Origin: Lysinibacillus sp. KCTC 33748
GTDB lineage: Bacteria; Bacillota; Bacilli; Bacillales_A; Planococcaceae
Length of the DNA stretch: 64,000 bases
NCBI RefSeq assembly: GCF_002237755.1
Contig: NZ_MWSJ01000003.1
Coordinates: 186,001-250,000 of the forward strand
Direction: 5' to 3'
Both the position numbers and the translations under genes were made by a program. Shown piece by piece: positions 36,008-45,082 of this stretch. The notes under the pieces were generated by a model that did no database searches, was not told the origin of the DNA, and saw only the letters and a list, made by a program, of their open reading frames with translations. How positions within the stretch are numbered: position 1 is the stretch's first letter; every line of letters starts with the position of its first letter.

Positions 36008-37342
36008 GTGGGTAAATACACTAAAGAGGACATTAAACGTCTAATCGAAGAAAAAAATGTAAGCTTTATACGTCTACAATTTACAGATATTCTTGGCACA
36101 ATCAAAAACGTTGAGATTCCTGTAAGCCAATTAGACAAAGCACTAGAAAACAAAATGATGTTTGATGGCTCATCCATTGAAGGCTTCGTACGTATCGAAG
36201 AATCAGATATGTATTTACATCCTGATTTAGATTCTTTCGTAGTGTTCCCTTGGACTTCTGAAAAAGGGAAAGTAGCACGTTTCATCTGTGATGTATACAC
36301 TGCTAAAGGCGAGCCATTTGCTGGTGACCCACGAAATAACTTAAAACGTATCCTTAAGAAAATGGAAGATATGGGATTCTCAAGCTTCAACTTAGGACCT
36401 GAACCAGAATTCTTCTTATTTAAATTAGATGCAAAAGGTGAACCGACATTAGAAGTGAACGACCACGGTGGTTACTTCGACTTAGCACCAACTGATCTTG
36501 GCGAAAACTGCCGTCGTGATATCGTACTAGAGCTAGAAGAAATGGGCTTCGAAATTGAAGCATCTCACCATGAGGTAGCTCCTGGACAACACGAAATCGA
36601 CTTCAAATATGCAGACGCAATCACAGCTTGTGACAATATTCAAACGTTCAAATTAGTTGTTAAAACAATTGCACGTAAACACGGTCTACATGCTACATTC
36701 ATGCCGAAGCCATTATTCGGTGAAGCGGGTTCTGGTATGCACTTTAATGTTTCATTATTTAAAGGTAAAGAGAATGCATTCTTCGATGAATCTACTGAAC
36801 TAGGTCTTTCTGAAACAGCAATGCAATTCATGGCAGGTGTCCTTTCACACGTTCAAGGCTTCACAGCTGTGACAAATCCAACAGTTAACTCTTATAAACG
36901 TCTTGTACCTGGTTATGAAGCGCCGTGTTATGTAGCATGGTCAGCTCAAAACCGTTCACCACTGATCCGTATCCCATCAGCACGTGGTCTTTCGACTCGT
37001 GTAGAAGTACGTTCTGTGGACCCATCTGCTAATCCGTATTTAGCGATGGCTGTTATTTTAGAAGCTGGTCTTGAAGGGATCCGTCGAAACTTAACACCAC
37101 CAGCTGCTATTAACCGAAACATCTACGTGATGTCTGATGAAGAGCGTAAAGCGAATGGTATCGCAAACTTACCACCAGCGCTTGATGATGCTTTAGCATT
37201 ACTTGCTAAGGATGAAGTAGCTCAAGCAGCTTTAGGTGAGCATATTTATGCAAACTTTAAAGAAGCAAAAGAAATCGAGTTCGACATGTACCGTACAACA
37301 GTACACCAATGGGAACGCGATCAATATTTAAAAATGTACTAA
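36008..37342 (+). CDS. glnA: Glutamine synthetase, type I-alpha
   Basis: 444 residues, the length of the Bacillus enzyme. The GTG at 36008 (AGGAG 11 bases upstream) places [15 protein letters not shown] in register with other GlnA; the longer frame from 35996 adds unconserved residues. Motifs: [32 protein letters not shown], the ATP site [27 protein letters not shown] and [16 protein letters not shown]. No adenylylation Tyr loop of the beta type. Feedback-controlled by glutamine and, through GlnR, a repressor co-factor. Confidence 0.98.
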   Translation: MGKYTKEDIKRLIEEKNVSFIRLQFTDILGTIKNVEIPVSQLDKALENKMMFDGSSIEGFVRIEESDMYLHPDLDSFVVFPWTSEKGKVARFICDVYTAKGEPFAGDPRNNLKRILKKMEDMGFSSFNLGPEPEFFLFKLDAKGEPTLEVNDHGGYFDLAPTDLGENCRRDIVLELEEMGFEIEASHHEVAPGQHEIDFKYADAITACDNIQTFKLVVKTIARKHGLHATFMPKPLFGEAGSGMHFNVSLFKGKENAFFDESTELGLSETAMQFMAGVLSHVQGFTAVTNPTVNSYKRLVPGYEAPCYVAWSAQNRSPLIRIPSARGLSTRVEVRSVDPSANPYLAMAVILEAGLEGIRRNLTPPAAINRNIYVMSDEERKANGIANLPPALDDALALLAKDEVAQAALGEHIYANFKEAKEIEFDMYRTTVHQWERDQYLKMY

Positions 37343-37344
37343 TT

Positions 37345-37379
37345 AAAACGTTGGGGCTATGAGGCTCCAACGTTTTTTT
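37345..37379 (+). terminator. Terminator of glnRA
   Basis: AAAACGTTGG pairs with CCAACGTTTT, then T-rich, right after the glnA stop. Confidence 0.92.
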
Positions 37380-37583
37380 GTGCGCCTGGCCTGGAAGTAC
37401 ATCATTTTATGCGGTATCTTCTGATAGAATTTAGTAAATTTTATCAAAAGAAGGTCTTCAAAATAATAAAAAGAACGCAAATTAATACATAAAAGCTAAG
37501 TTATTCGTAAATATTTAAGTTTTTCTTATATGCCCTATACACACTTGACTACGTGCATTATTATTTTAAAAGAGGTGAATTAA

Positions 37584-37889
37584 ATGGAGATAGTATCATC
37601 GTTTGGATTTATAAGTATATCAATTTTTTATCTTTATCAAATTATCTTTTTTATCTTTTTCAGAAAAAAAGAACCTAAAGAAGCTTCTTTAAAGTATTAT
37701 AAATTTACATGTGTGATTAATTTCTTGATTTTTCTCGCGACTCTTCCAGTAGTGTTTTTACTTGGTGCTATGTCATCATCTCTTTTTCCGTTTTTAATCA
37801 TCAGTGGTTTACCATTACTATTCTTCATTTGGTCACTAAGAGATTTACTAATTTTACAAAAAAAAGAAATAAATAGATACATAGACTAA
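37584..37889 (+). CDS. Small unknown membrane protein
   Basis: 101 residues with three hydrophobic segments (about 4-26, 43-68 and 70-88) and a charged C-terminal tail (LQKKEINRYID). AAAAGAGGTG stands 7 bases before the ATG. I do not recognise a family. It is transcribed alone and followed by a hairpin at 38019. Confidence 0.65.
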   Translation: MEIVSSFGFISISIFYLYQIIFFIFFRKKEPKEASLKYYKFTCVINFLIFLATLPVVFLLGAMSSSLFPFLIISGLPLLFFIWSLRDLLILQKKEINRYID

Positions 37890-38018
37890 TAAAAAATGCA
37901 TTCAACAACCATTTTTAGCGATAAGGAAGTCAATTTTATTAAAAGTCAAGAGGTTAAGTAATTCGCTTGTTACATCAGTATTCTTTATGAAATGTACAAC
38001 ATTATAACGAATTATTTT

Positions 38019-38056
38019 TAAGCTGAACTAATTTCTGCATTAGTTCAGCTTTTATT
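38019..38056 (+). terminator. Terminator after the small membrane protein
   Basis: AAGCTGAACTAAT pairs with ATTAGTTCAGCTT with a short loop and a TTATTTG tail; 130 bases after the stop. Confidence 0.82.
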
Positions 38057-38097
38057 TGTGATTAGAACTCCCGAACCTTTTTCACCTTTCGAATTAT

Positions 38098-38349
38098 CTA
38101 ATTTCCCTCTTTCTTTAATCGTTCCACTTCAATTTGATTGACCATTTCAAAATCAATTTCACTAAAAGAGGAATTCAACAATCCCTGCTCTTCCTCATAA
38201 TCAAACCCCGTCGCCCCCTGGAAATGCACTTTTCCCTGAAATACTTTCTTTTTCGGTTCGTAATGATCCTCTAATGTAACCAAATCGGTAGCTAATAAAA
38301 CCTCCATCAGATTTTCATGAGGCATATGACTAGCTTTCTTTATTTCCAT
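38098..38349 (-). CDS. Small acidic unknown protein
   Basis: 83 residues if started at ATG 38349 (GAGTG about 7 bases upstream); a start at ATG 38382 is possible but has no ribosome site, and the longer open frame to 38526 crosses the promoter and signal-peptide region of the SLH gene. The protein is acidic and beta-rich in the middle (KKKVFQGKVHFQGATGFDYE). No family recognised. The function and even the exact start are uncertain. Confidence 0.5.
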   Translation of the reverse strand: MEIKKASHMPHENLMEVLLATDLVTLEDHYEPKKKVFQGKVHFQGATGFDYEEEQGLLNSSFSEIDFEMVNQIEVERLKKEGN

Positions 38350-38434
38350 ATTTTGCACTCTATATATATTTGTAGCAGTCATGTAAACTATGTCTATTGG
38401 TAAAATTTTAATAGAAGAAAGTAGGAGCAAACCA

Positions 38435-39562
38435 ATGAAAGCACTATATGTTTTTTTATCTTCCCTTGTATTGTTTGGACTTATTTCTGTTTCGCCAGCA
38501 GAAGCAGCAGCAGCAGAAAAATCCATCGATATGTATTTTTGGGAGGATGTTGATTACGATCATTGGGCATACAATGAATTGGAACGCTTTGTGTATTCGG
38601 ATATCATAGACGGATATGTGGAAACAGAATCGTTTGAAGAAGATGGAGAGGAATATGAATATACATCCGTCTCTATAAAACCAAAAAATCCGATTACTCG
38701 TGCTGAATTCACTAAAATTTTAGTGAATTCGATGAATTTACGTGCAGGTGAAACAGTTAAATCGTTCCCTGATGTAAAACCGGCGAATTGGTATTACGAG
38801 TTTGTTAAGGTTGCTAGTAGTCAAGGCATTATCAATGGTAAACCAGACGGTACTTTCCGACCGAATGACAAGATTACACGTAACGAAATGGCAGTCATGA
38901 TTTACCGTGCATTCGAGTCAAAGCTTGATTTTTCAGTAACAGGAAAAGTATTCCCAGATGTACCAAAGGGGAATTTCGCCTATGAAGCAGTTGTGAAAAC
39001 GGCAGCTGTAGGAATTATCAAAGGGTACGGAAATGTTTTCAAGCCTTACAATGATGCAACTCGTGCTGAAGCTATCGTGATGATTGACCGTGCCTTGCAT
39101 CTAGAGCCCGAAACAGATGGAGATCAACTTGCGATCATTCAAGCAGTTGATCGTAACATTAAAGATGAGACGAAATTCACTGAACAACAAGACTTAAAAG
39201 CATTAGAAGCACTTTATCGTGAAACGACAATTGGTTACCAATTAGCTTATTCACTTGATAGTTTGGATATGGCAGGTATGTTTGAAGAATCAGATGTTAT
39301 ATTCAAGAAGGAACAGATTGGTGAATATGCGATCAAAGTTGTATCTGTAAATAATCATTTTGCTCAAGTCCGTATTGATAACTTAGTATATAAAATATCT
39401 TTGACAGCGCCAGATATGTCTTTTAACATGAAAATTGACTTATCAGGAACTGCTCATCTTAAGAAAAGTAATGATGGTAAATGGAAAATTTATAACGTTG
39501 TTCTTGATGAAGATGACTATGAACAAGATTGGAAAGAAACATTAGAAACTGAGATCAACTAA
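38435..39562 (+). CDS. Secreted protein with three SLH domains
   Basis: 375 residues from ATG 38435 (TAGGAG 7 bases before). Signal peptide MKALYVFLSSLVLFGLISVS with a likely cut after PAEA. Three SLH units follow up to about residue 215, each with the TRAE-type motif (ITRAEFTKILVNSM, ITRNEMAVMIYRAF, ATRAEAIVMIDRAL), which bind pyruvylated cell-wall polymer. The C-terminal 160 residues form a beta-rich domain (YAIKVVSVNNHFAQVRIDNL, DGKWKIYNVVLDEDDYE) that resembles a nuclear-transport-factor-2-like or Cif-type fold; this is a guess. Located at the cell surface. Confidence 0.9.
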   Translation: MKALYVFLSSLVLFGLISVSPAEAAAAEKSIDMYFWEDVDYDHWAYNELERFVYSDIIDGYVETESFEEDGEEYEYTSVSIKPKNPITRAEFTKILVNSMNLRAGETVKSFPDVKPANWYYEFVKVASSQGIINGKPDGTFRPNDKITRNEMAVMIYRAFESKLDFSVTGKVFPDVPKGNFAYEAVVKTAAVGIIKGYGNVFKPYNDATRAEAIVMIDRALHLEPETDGDQLAIIQAVDRNIKDETKFTEQQDLKALEALYRETTIGYQLAYSLDSLDMAGMFEESDVIFKKEQIGEYAIKVVSVNNHFAQVRIDNLVYKISLTAPDMSFNMKIDLSGTAHLKKSNDGKWKIYNVVLDEDDYEQDWKETLETEIN

Positions 39563-39595
39563 GAACAAAAAAAGCGTAAGGAATTCTCTGAATCG

Positions 39596-39641
39596 CCCCG
39601 TAAAAGTTAGACATCAATCTAACTTTTACGGGGGTTTTTTT
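39596..39641 (+). terminator. Strong terminator after the SLH gene
   Basis: CCCCGTAAAAGTTAGA pairs perfectly over 16 bp with TCTAACTTTTACGGGG around a 6-base loop, followed by a T-run. It may also have been part of the insertion sequence whose remnant follows. Confidence 0.92.
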
Positions 39642-39830
39642 ATGGCAAAAGTAAATGCCGAACATTGATTCAAGCAGTCCAGCGATATTTAAAAGGCAAT
39701 GAATCTATGATTGAAATCGCGAAAGAATTGGAGTGACAGATAGGGTTGTAAGTGAATGGGTTTGCCTTTATTGAAAAATGGTGTAGAGACTTTCTTAAAA
39801 TCCTAGTAGGAATGTTAAGCAGCAAAAAAT
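39642..39830 (+). pseudogene. Remnant of an IS3-family transposase orfA
   Basis: From ATG 39642 the pieces MAKVNAE, IQAVQRYLKGNESMIEIAKE, then GVTDRVVSEWVCLY and EKWC follow one another but in three different frames, with stops between. Joined they match the helix-turn-helix start of IS3/IS150-type OrfA (the usual text is AVQRYL..GNESM.EIA.ELGV...V..WV.LYEK). No orfB is present. It is a decayed fragment. Confidence 0.75.
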
Positions 39831-39878
39831 AAAATGTACACTACTAAAATTGAAATTTAGTAATGTACATTTTTATAA
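39831..39878. terminator. Inverted repeat, probable terminator of the CotD-like gene
   Basis: AAAATGTACA-CTACTA and TAGTA-ATGTACATTTT form a long imperfect stem. On the minus strand it is followed by a T-rich run, 70 bases after the coat-protein stop. It could alternatively be related to the insertion-sequence remnant next to it. Confidence 0.6.
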
Positions 39879-39949
39879 TAAGCGTAACATTATAAACAAG
39901 TTAAGATATAAGAAACCATCATGTACAGCGTATCCTCATCGCATCTATT

Positions 39950-40399
39950 TTAATAGCCCATATGATGGTGGCACGGCATATGCTGCTGATGGTGATGTTG
40001 ATGATGCCCCATGTGATGATGATGCCCCATGTGATGGTGATGGTGTCCCATGTGGTGATGTTGGTGGTGATGATGTGGCATATGGCAAGGCTCAGGTGGC
40101 ATTTCGCAAAGTGTGTGAGTCTCACAACATTCATTTACGACAGACTCAGTGCAAGGGAAATGATACTGATGATCAATTATATGTTTATTAACTGTTGTTA
40201 CATGTGCTGGCTGTACATGTGGTACAACTGTATGGATGTAATTTGTGCGTACATAATCCTCCGGTGGACAACAATGTGGCGGCTCATATTGAGTTGGACA
40301 TGTAAGTGGTGGACAACAATGCGGGCCTTTTGCATGATGATGGTGATGCATATGCTGCATGTGATGCATATGCTGCATATGTTGCATATGTCTTTCCAT
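39950..40399 (-). CDS. cotD: His/Cys-rich CotD-family spore coat protein
   Basis: 149 residues, twice the length of B. subtilis CotD (75). The CotD core lies in the middle: HTVVPHVQPAHVTTVNKHII and DHQYHFPCTESVVN. It is framed by a His/Met-rich N-terminus (MERHMQHMQHMHHMQHMHHH) and a C-terminal tail of HHHH-MG repeats; PHCCPP occurs twice. Such a protein can bind metal ions and cross-link in the inner coat. AGGAGG lies 8 bases before the ATG, and a sigma-K-type promoter at 40438. Repeated ATG-GTG-like tracts on the plus strand are only the reverse of His codons. Confidence 0.85.
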   Translation of the reverse strand: MERHMQHMQHMHHMQHMHHHHHAKGPHCCPPLTCPTQYEPPHCCPPEDYVRTNYIHTVVPHVQPAHVTTVNKHIIDHQYHFPCTESVVNECCETHTLCEMPPEPCHMPHHHHQHHHMGHHHHHMGHHHHMGHHQHHHQQHMPCHHHMGY

Positions 40400-40437
40400 G
40401 GTAAAACCTCCTGTTTTGATAAGTTGTGGTTCATAAT

Positions 40438-40466
40438 TAACATATGAGATAAAAGACGATATGGTC
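40438..40466 (-). promoter_or_regulatory. Sigma-K-type promoter of the CotD-like gene
   Basis: Minus strand: AC at 40465-40464, 17 bases, then CATATGTTA, a perfect CATA-N3-TA -10 element. This is the late mother-cell pattern used by cotD in B. subtilis. Confidence 0.75.
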
Positions 40467-40974
40467 TATTTGTATGCCTATTAAGGGCTGGTTAAATCTC
40501 TTAGGCAATCAAAATAGGTATGATTAATGGAGGGATTCACCAAATTTTAGACGTCGTCAGTCACTGTAAAATTGAGGTTTGTTGAAAAGTAATGATACAA
40601 AGAAGAATTGCAAATAATGTTAGAAGAGAATAATAATAATATTAAATTTTAGATTGAATAAAAATGCATTTTGTTGTAGAATTAACCGATGTATCGTAGG
40701 TTTACGATATTTTTTAGCTCATAAAAATGAATGATAGTGATTATTCTAAAAAACTTTATGCATTGAGGATTTTAATAATAAAAAAGTAGTGTTTGGGCAT
40801 TCCTTCCTTACTTTTTAAAGGAATGTTTTTTATTTGATCATTCATTAACTACTCGGAAATGCCAGATTGATGAATGCAAAACTTTATACAGATATACATT
40901 TCTTGGCGGTTTTAAAGTACCTAACAAGCTTGATGTATAAAACTTCGAAAAAACCTAAAGAAATGAGGCTTTAA
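40467..40974. other. Gene-free region with two hairpins
   Basis: About 500 AT-rich bases with no believable gene. ATCGTA-GGTT-TACGAT followed by T6 (40693-40714) and CATTCCTT...AAGGAATG followed by T6 (40798-40833) both look like intrinsic terminators on the plus strand, yet no coding gene precedes them. A small RNA is possible. Confidence 0.4.
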
Positions 40975-42333
40975 ATGATGAAAAAATATCCTACTTCTTC
41001 ATACTTTTTCTTCATAATTCCGTCTCTTATTGGTGTTCTATTATTTATGACACCAGTCTTAACGGAAGATGGATGGAAAGTTCCGATTGCTATTTTAGCA
41101 AATTTATTAGCAGGTTTTGTTGCACCTATTATTAGTTACTTTACTATAATTATATTTGCGATTTCGGCAATTGGTTCATTCATTGCCAAATTTGTTCCTC
41201 GGAATAATGCAAAGGAATCTAGTATTTTATATACATTATTTTATGTAAATTGGTTTTGGACAATTATAAGAGTCATCGGTTTAGTATTTGCCTCAATGGT
41301 CGTGTTTAATTTTGGACCATCCGCGATTAACAATGAAAATACGGGTGGATTATTAATGAATCCTGACGGTGGTTTAGTAACATTTTTATTTACGATTTTC
41401 TTATTTGCAGGCCTACTATTACCGTTTTTAACAAACTTCGGATTGCTTGAATTTTTCGGAACGATGATGGTAAAAATCATGCGTCCGCTCTTTAAAAGCC
41501 CTGGGCGTTCATCAGTTGATGCACTTACATCGTGGGTTGGTGATGGAACAATTGGTGTTCTTATGACGAGTAAGCAATATGAAATGGGGAACTATACGAA
41601 AAAAGAGTCAGCCATTATTGCAACGAGCTTTTCTGTAGTATCCATCACATTCTGTATCGTAGTACTAGATACAGTGCATTTATCACGCTATTTTATTCCA
41701 TATTACTTAACGGTTGTACTTTGCGGTCTTGTGTTAGCGATTGTTATGCCGCGAATTTTTCCACTTGCTAACAAAGAAGACACTTATATCGACGGTACAC
41801 CAGTAGATTTATCACGTGAGGAATTACCTGAAGGCTATAATTCTGTGTCTCACGGCTTAGAAAATGCTTTAGCCGTTGCGCATGCAAATCGTGACCCACG
41901 TCAATTTTTGAAAGATGGGACTAGAAATGTCTTGGATTTATGGATTGGTGTAGCACCGATCGTTATGGCATTTGGTACGGTTGCTTTAATGCTTGCTGAA
42001 TTCACTAATATTTTTGCATTTTTAGGAAAACCGTTTGAACCTATTTTAACAGTACTTGGTTTACCAGAGGCAGCTGAGGCAGCGCAAACGATGGTTGTTG
42101 GCTTTGCTGACATGTTTTTGCCTTCAATTTTAGGAGCAGGAATTGAAGCTGAAACGACACGATTTGTGATTGCTGTCGTTTCTGTTACACAGCTTATTTA
42201 TATGTCTGAAGTCGGTGGCCTTATTTTAGGTACAAAAATTCCACTGAAATTTTTAGATCTAGTAATTATTTTCTTAATTCGTACGATTATTTCACTACCA
42301 ATCGCAGCATTAGTTGCACATATACTCTTTTAG
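40975..42333 (+). CDS. yjiH: YjiH-family membrane protein (nucleoside-recognition / Gate domain)
   Basis: 452 residues, around ten hydrophobic segments. Two Gate domains can be seen, one near 140-250 (PLFKSPGRSSVDALTSWVGD, then GVLMTSKQYEMGNYTKKESA) and one near 320-440 (DLWIGVAPIVMAFGTVALML and FADMFLPSILGAGIEAETTR). Gate-domain proteins include SpmA/SpmB and the concentrative nucleoside carriers; YjiH itself has no fixed substrate. GAGG lies 6-9 bases before two adjacent ATGs. Monocistronic with a terminator. Confidence 0.9.
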   Translation: MMKKYPTSSYFFFIIPSLIGVLLFMTPVLTEDGWKVPIAILANLLAGFVAPIISYFTIIIFAISAIGSFIAKFVPRNNAKESSILYTLFYVNWFWTIIRVIGLVFASMVVFNFGPSAINNENTGGLLMNPDGGLVTFLFTIFLFAGLLLPFLTNFGLLEFFGTMMVKIMRPLFKSPGRSSVDALTSWVGDGTIGVLMTSKQYEMGNYTKKESAIIATSFSVVSITFCIVVLDTVHLSRYFIPYYLTVVLCGLVLAIVMPRIFPLANKEDTYIDGTPVDLSREELPEGYNSVSHGLENALAVAHANRDPRQFLKDGTRNVLDLWIGVAPIVMAFGTVALMLAEFTNIFAFLGKPFEPILTVLGLPEAAEAAQTMVVGFADMFLPSILGAGIEAETTRFVIAVVSVTQLIYMSEVGGLILGTKIPLKFLDLVIIFLIRTIISLPIAALVAHILF

Positions 42334-42335
42334 AT

Positions 42336-42384
42336 TAAAAAGGCAATTGTTCGAATTTCACTAATGCGAACAATTGCTTTTTTC
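42336..42384 (+). terminator. Terminator of yjiH
   Basis: GCAATTGTTCG pairs with CGAACAATTGC plus flanking A/T pairs, then T-run. Confidence 0.9.
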
Positions 42385-42512
42385 TTTATTAAAGTACGCG
42401 CAAAAAAGGAGAATATCTATAAAAAGGAATTCAGTGAACATAATATAACTTGCACATAAATTCATTGAATTGGGAAAAACTACGTTTAAAGTGATGATAC
42501 TGAGGTGATAAA

Positions 42513-43070
42513 ATGGACAGAATTTTTTCTCTCTGCTTAAGTTCTTGTTATTTGTTATTTTCTCAACCTAGTGATGCCTATATAAAAGACTCACCTAGTT
42601 CGTATGAAGAGGTCTATCCTGAAATAGGCTATAAAACGGTTGAAGGAGCTGCCTACGATTTCGAACGGCACTTTCATCAAGGACTAAAGCTACCACTTCG
42701 AGTACCTCCTATTAGTTTTACACATCATTTTGGTCGGTTTAATGATCTAGATGGTGACATGAACGATTTTTTTGAAGTTACATTTGTTAATAATCAACTT
42801 CCTGAACATCATTATAAAATAACGGTTCGACCTATTCAGTATAAGTTTCCAGTTAAAAAGGAAAGTGTAGTAAAGACTTTCGTATTGAAAAAGGGAACGA
42901 CTTCAATCTATATGGAAGTCTCGGGTTTTCATGTACTTGCTTTCGAAAGAGAAGATTGGCAATATATGCTGTGGATTGATAAAAGAGTTTCAAATAAGGT
43001 GACACCTGAAGTGTTAGTTGACATTGCTAATTCCATTGACTATACAACGTTAGAGGATGAACGGGGTTAA
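42513..43070 (+). CDS. Secreted protein of unknown function
   Basis: 185 residues with a short signal-like N-terminus (MDRIFSLCLSSCYLLFSQPS DAYIKD; likely cut near SDA). The rest is a beta-rich domain with LKLPLRVPPISFTHHFGRFN and, at the end, EREDWQYMLWIDKR then VTPEVLVDIANSIDY, a pattern seen in Bacillus extracellular domains similar to DUF4367. The family link is tentative. GAGGTG precedes the ATG; a strong terminator follows. Confidence 0.68.
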   Translation: MDRIFSLCLSSCYLLFSQPSDAYIKDSPSSYEEVYPEIGYKTVEGAAYDFERHFHQGLKLPLRVPPISFTHHFGRFNDLDGDMNDFFEVTFVNNQLPEHHYKITVRPIQYKFPVKKESVVKTFVLKKGTTSIYMEVSGFHVLAFEREDWQYMLWIDKRVSNKVTPEVLVDIANSIDYTTLEDERG

Positions 43071-43080
43071 TTCAGCTAGA

Positions 43081-43126
43081 AAATGCCAAGACCTATAGTT
43101 TTTTGGTCTTGGCATCATTTTTTTTG
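43081..43126. terminator. Terminator between convergent units
   Basis: ATGCCAAGACC pairs perfectly with GGTCTTGGCAT; a T8 run lies on the plus side, in the region where the minus-strand ABC operon also ends. Confidence 0.88.
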
Positions 43127-43151
43127 AAAGTATGCCGAATAGCCTCAATAA

Positions 43152-43832
43152 TTATGCTGGATTGACAGAAGCATTTCGGATCGCCATTGTTATGATAGAG
43201 TAGAGTAATACACTAAAAACTAATAAACCACTTAATAGAGCGAAGCTAGATATATTTGATAGTAGGTCAAACAAAGGAGAATACCATTTGAATATGATTG
43301 TAACAATCGGAATTAAGACGAGTAACCCTATAAAACTGTAACCGCCCAGAGTTCCCAAGCGATAAAAGACAACATTCAATAAAAGTCCTGCTGTTAGGAA
43401 CAAGAGCAGTAAAACAGTATCCAATGCCATCATTTGTAAAAATGATGGGGAATTATTAAAAAGTAAAATAGGATGGATAATGAATATGTTAGAGACGTTA
43501 GTAAGTATTTTTTGTGTACAACCAATTATGAAGGCACTTACTAGGCTCCAACAGATAAAAAAGAGCCCCACATTGAACATAAATTGCAAGCGACATAAAC
43601 CAAGCCTTAAAAAATAGGATAACGTTTTATTTAGTAACTTTGCAGCCATGATACTGGAGAAGATATAAACAGGTATAGAAATCATGATGTAAAAATTATA
43701 AATATACAGGTTAAAAAAAGCTTCTAAGAATAACGACAATAGGACGATTGAAAATAAAATGCTCCAAAAAATTAAAATTTGCTTTTTATAGCTTTGAAAT
43801 AATACATACAAACTTCCCTTTACTGTATTCAT
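43152..43832 (-). CDS. ABC transporter permease of a GntR-linked module
   Basis: 226 residues with six hydrophobic segments and a conserved-looking arginine-containing amphipathic stretch (YFLRLGLCRLQFMFNVGLFF). It overlaps the ATPase gene by 4 bases (ATGA), so the two subunits are made together. No clear family name; it fills the place of the YtrC/D-type permeases in GntR(YtrA)-controlled systems. Substrate unknown; related systems respond to cell-wall antibiotics. Confidence 0.75.
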   Translation of the reverse strand: MNTVKGSLYVLFQSYKKQILIFWSILFSIVLLSLFLEAFFNLYIYNFYIMISIPVYIFSSIMAAKLLNKTLSYFLRLGLCRLQFMFNVGLFFICWSLVSAFIIGCTQKILTNVSNIFIIHPILLFNNSPSFLQMMALDTVLLLLFLTAGLLLNVVFYRLGTLGGYSFIGLLVLIPIVTIIFKWYSPLFDLLSNISSFALLSGLLVFSVLLYSIITMAIRNASVNPA

Positions 43833-44695
43833 TTAATAGTCCTCGCTTTCTGCTGTTTACTTAAATACACTAACATATCCTGTAATGAAACAGGTTCAAG
43901 CATAATATTCTGTCCTTCAATGGATTGACCATCAGTGAAGACAATTGCAGTTAGCTCCTGCATAAATGTATGCTTATAAATACTCTTTAGTCCATTAATT
44001 GCCTGCTCAACATCAGAAGGATTACCTTTTACTGCTACAATATGCTCATGCCATTCCTCCACGGTTTTCTGAAGCAGTAATTGTCCTTCGTGTAAAATAA
44101 GTATTTCCTCAAATAGCTTACTTGCTTCATCAATTAAATGTGTAGACAATATAAAGAGTCTTGGATTGTCGGTTTGTTGTTCAATCAATAAATCATAAAA
44201 AGTATTTCGGGCAGCTACATCAAGTCCGATATAAGGTTCATCAAAGATTGTAATCCCTGCGTTACTCGCAAAGCCTGTAATAATGCCTAACGCAGACACC
44301 ATTCCTTTTGATAAACTGCGAACCTTATCTTTTGGATTTAGAGCAAAAACTTCTAGTAGCTCCATTGCGAGCTCTCCATCCCAGTTTGGATAAAAGAAGC
44401 TATTCGCCTTTAACGTTTGTGCAATTGTCATTTCCTCTTGAAAGTTTCCATTCTCTGCAACAAAACAAATATCACGTAAAGTTAAAGGTACATTGAAAAC
44501 ATTTTCTCCATTGACAGATATGTTTCCTTTAGTTGTAGAAATAAGTCCTGATAATAAATTTAAGAATGTTGTTTTACCAGCGCCATTATGACCCAAAAAT
44601 CCAATGATTTTTGGTCCTTCAATTGTAAAAGAGATATTTTTTAAAGCTTCCTTATGTCTATATGATTTACTAACATTTTTCACTTCGATTTTCAT
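43829..44695 (-). CDS. ABC transporter ATP-binding protein (YtrB-like)
   Basis: 288 residues. Walker A (GFLGHNGAGKTTFLNLLSG), Walker B (ITIFDEPYIGLD) and the switch His (LFILSTHLIDEA) are present; the signature is degenerate, LSKGMVSALG in place of LSGGQ, as in other GntR-linked exporters. The 80-residue C-terminal extension is typical of YtrB-like ATPases. GAGGGG precedes the ATG, three bases after the regulator gene. Confidence 0.88.
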   Translation of the reverse strand: MKIEVKNVSKSYRHKEALKNISFTIEGPKIIGFLGHNGAGKTTFLNLLSGLISTTKGNISVNGENVFNVPLTLRDICFVAENGNFQEEMTIAQTLKANSFFYPNWDGELAMELLEVFALNPKDKVRSLSKGMVSALGIITGFASNAGITIFDEPYIGLDVAARNTFYDLLIEQQTDNPRLFILSTHLIDEASKLFEEILILHEGQLLLQKTVEEWHEHIVAVKGNPSDVEQAINGLKSIYKHTFMQELTAIVFTDGQSIEGQNIMLEPVSLQDMLVYLSKQQKARTIK

Positions 44696-44698
44696 AGG

Positions 44699-45058
44699 TT
44701 AACCCCTCTGTAACATATTTTGTAATTCTTTATCTGAGATACCTAATCTTATTGCTTCTTTCTTTAACGGCTCTATATGTTGCTGAAAAAAATTTTCCTT
44801 ACGCTCCGCAATTAATAATTCACGAGCATCAGTACTCACAAACATGCCGACGCCACGTTTTTTATAAATTACGCCTTTGTCCACTAATTCGTTCACGCCC
44901 TTTCCAGCTGTTGCAGGATTAATTTGATATTCCTTTGCAAATTCATTTGTGGATGGAATGCGATCTTCGGGTTGTAGGTGTCCATCTAAAATTCCATCCT
45001 CTATTCGTTCGCGAATTTGTTGGAAAATGGGCTTTTCATTGTTTAAAGAGTGAATCAC
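44699..45058 (-). CDS. GntR-family regulator, YtrA subfamily
   Basis: 119 residues: a winged helix (KPIFQQIRERIEDGILDG, PSTNEFAKEYQINPATAGKG, GVIYKKRGVGMFVS) and only about 45 more residues, the short C-terminal dimer helices that mark the YtrA subfamily. No effector domain. It starts at GTG with AAAGGAGGGG upstream and heads the operon it should repress, through the palindrome at 45083. Confidence 0.9.
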   Translation of the reverse strand: MIHSLNNEKPIFQQIRERIEDGILDGHLQPEDRIPSTNEFAKEYQINPATAGKGVNELVDKGVIYKKRGVGMFVSTDARELLIAERKENFFQQHIEPLKKEAIRLGISDKELQNMLQRG

Positions 45059-45082
45059 AATTCCCCTCCTTTTGTTGATTGG

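Noticed and set aside
38350-38526. N-terminal extension of the small acidic minus-strand protein
   Set aside because: It is antisense to the signal peptide and promoter region of the SLH gene and adds only low-complexity residues.
39960-40080. Short repeated units (GATGGTGATG, CCATGTGATG) that could suggest a CRISPR or tandem repeat
   Set aside because: They are codon-level repeats of HHHH-MG in the coat protein, with no spacers.
39962-40447. Long plus-strand frame rich in Met/Val (and a second Asp/Gly-rich one) opposite the CotD-like gene
   Set aside because: They are reverse readings of His codons; the minus-strand frame has the CotD core, a ribosome site and a sigma-K promoter.
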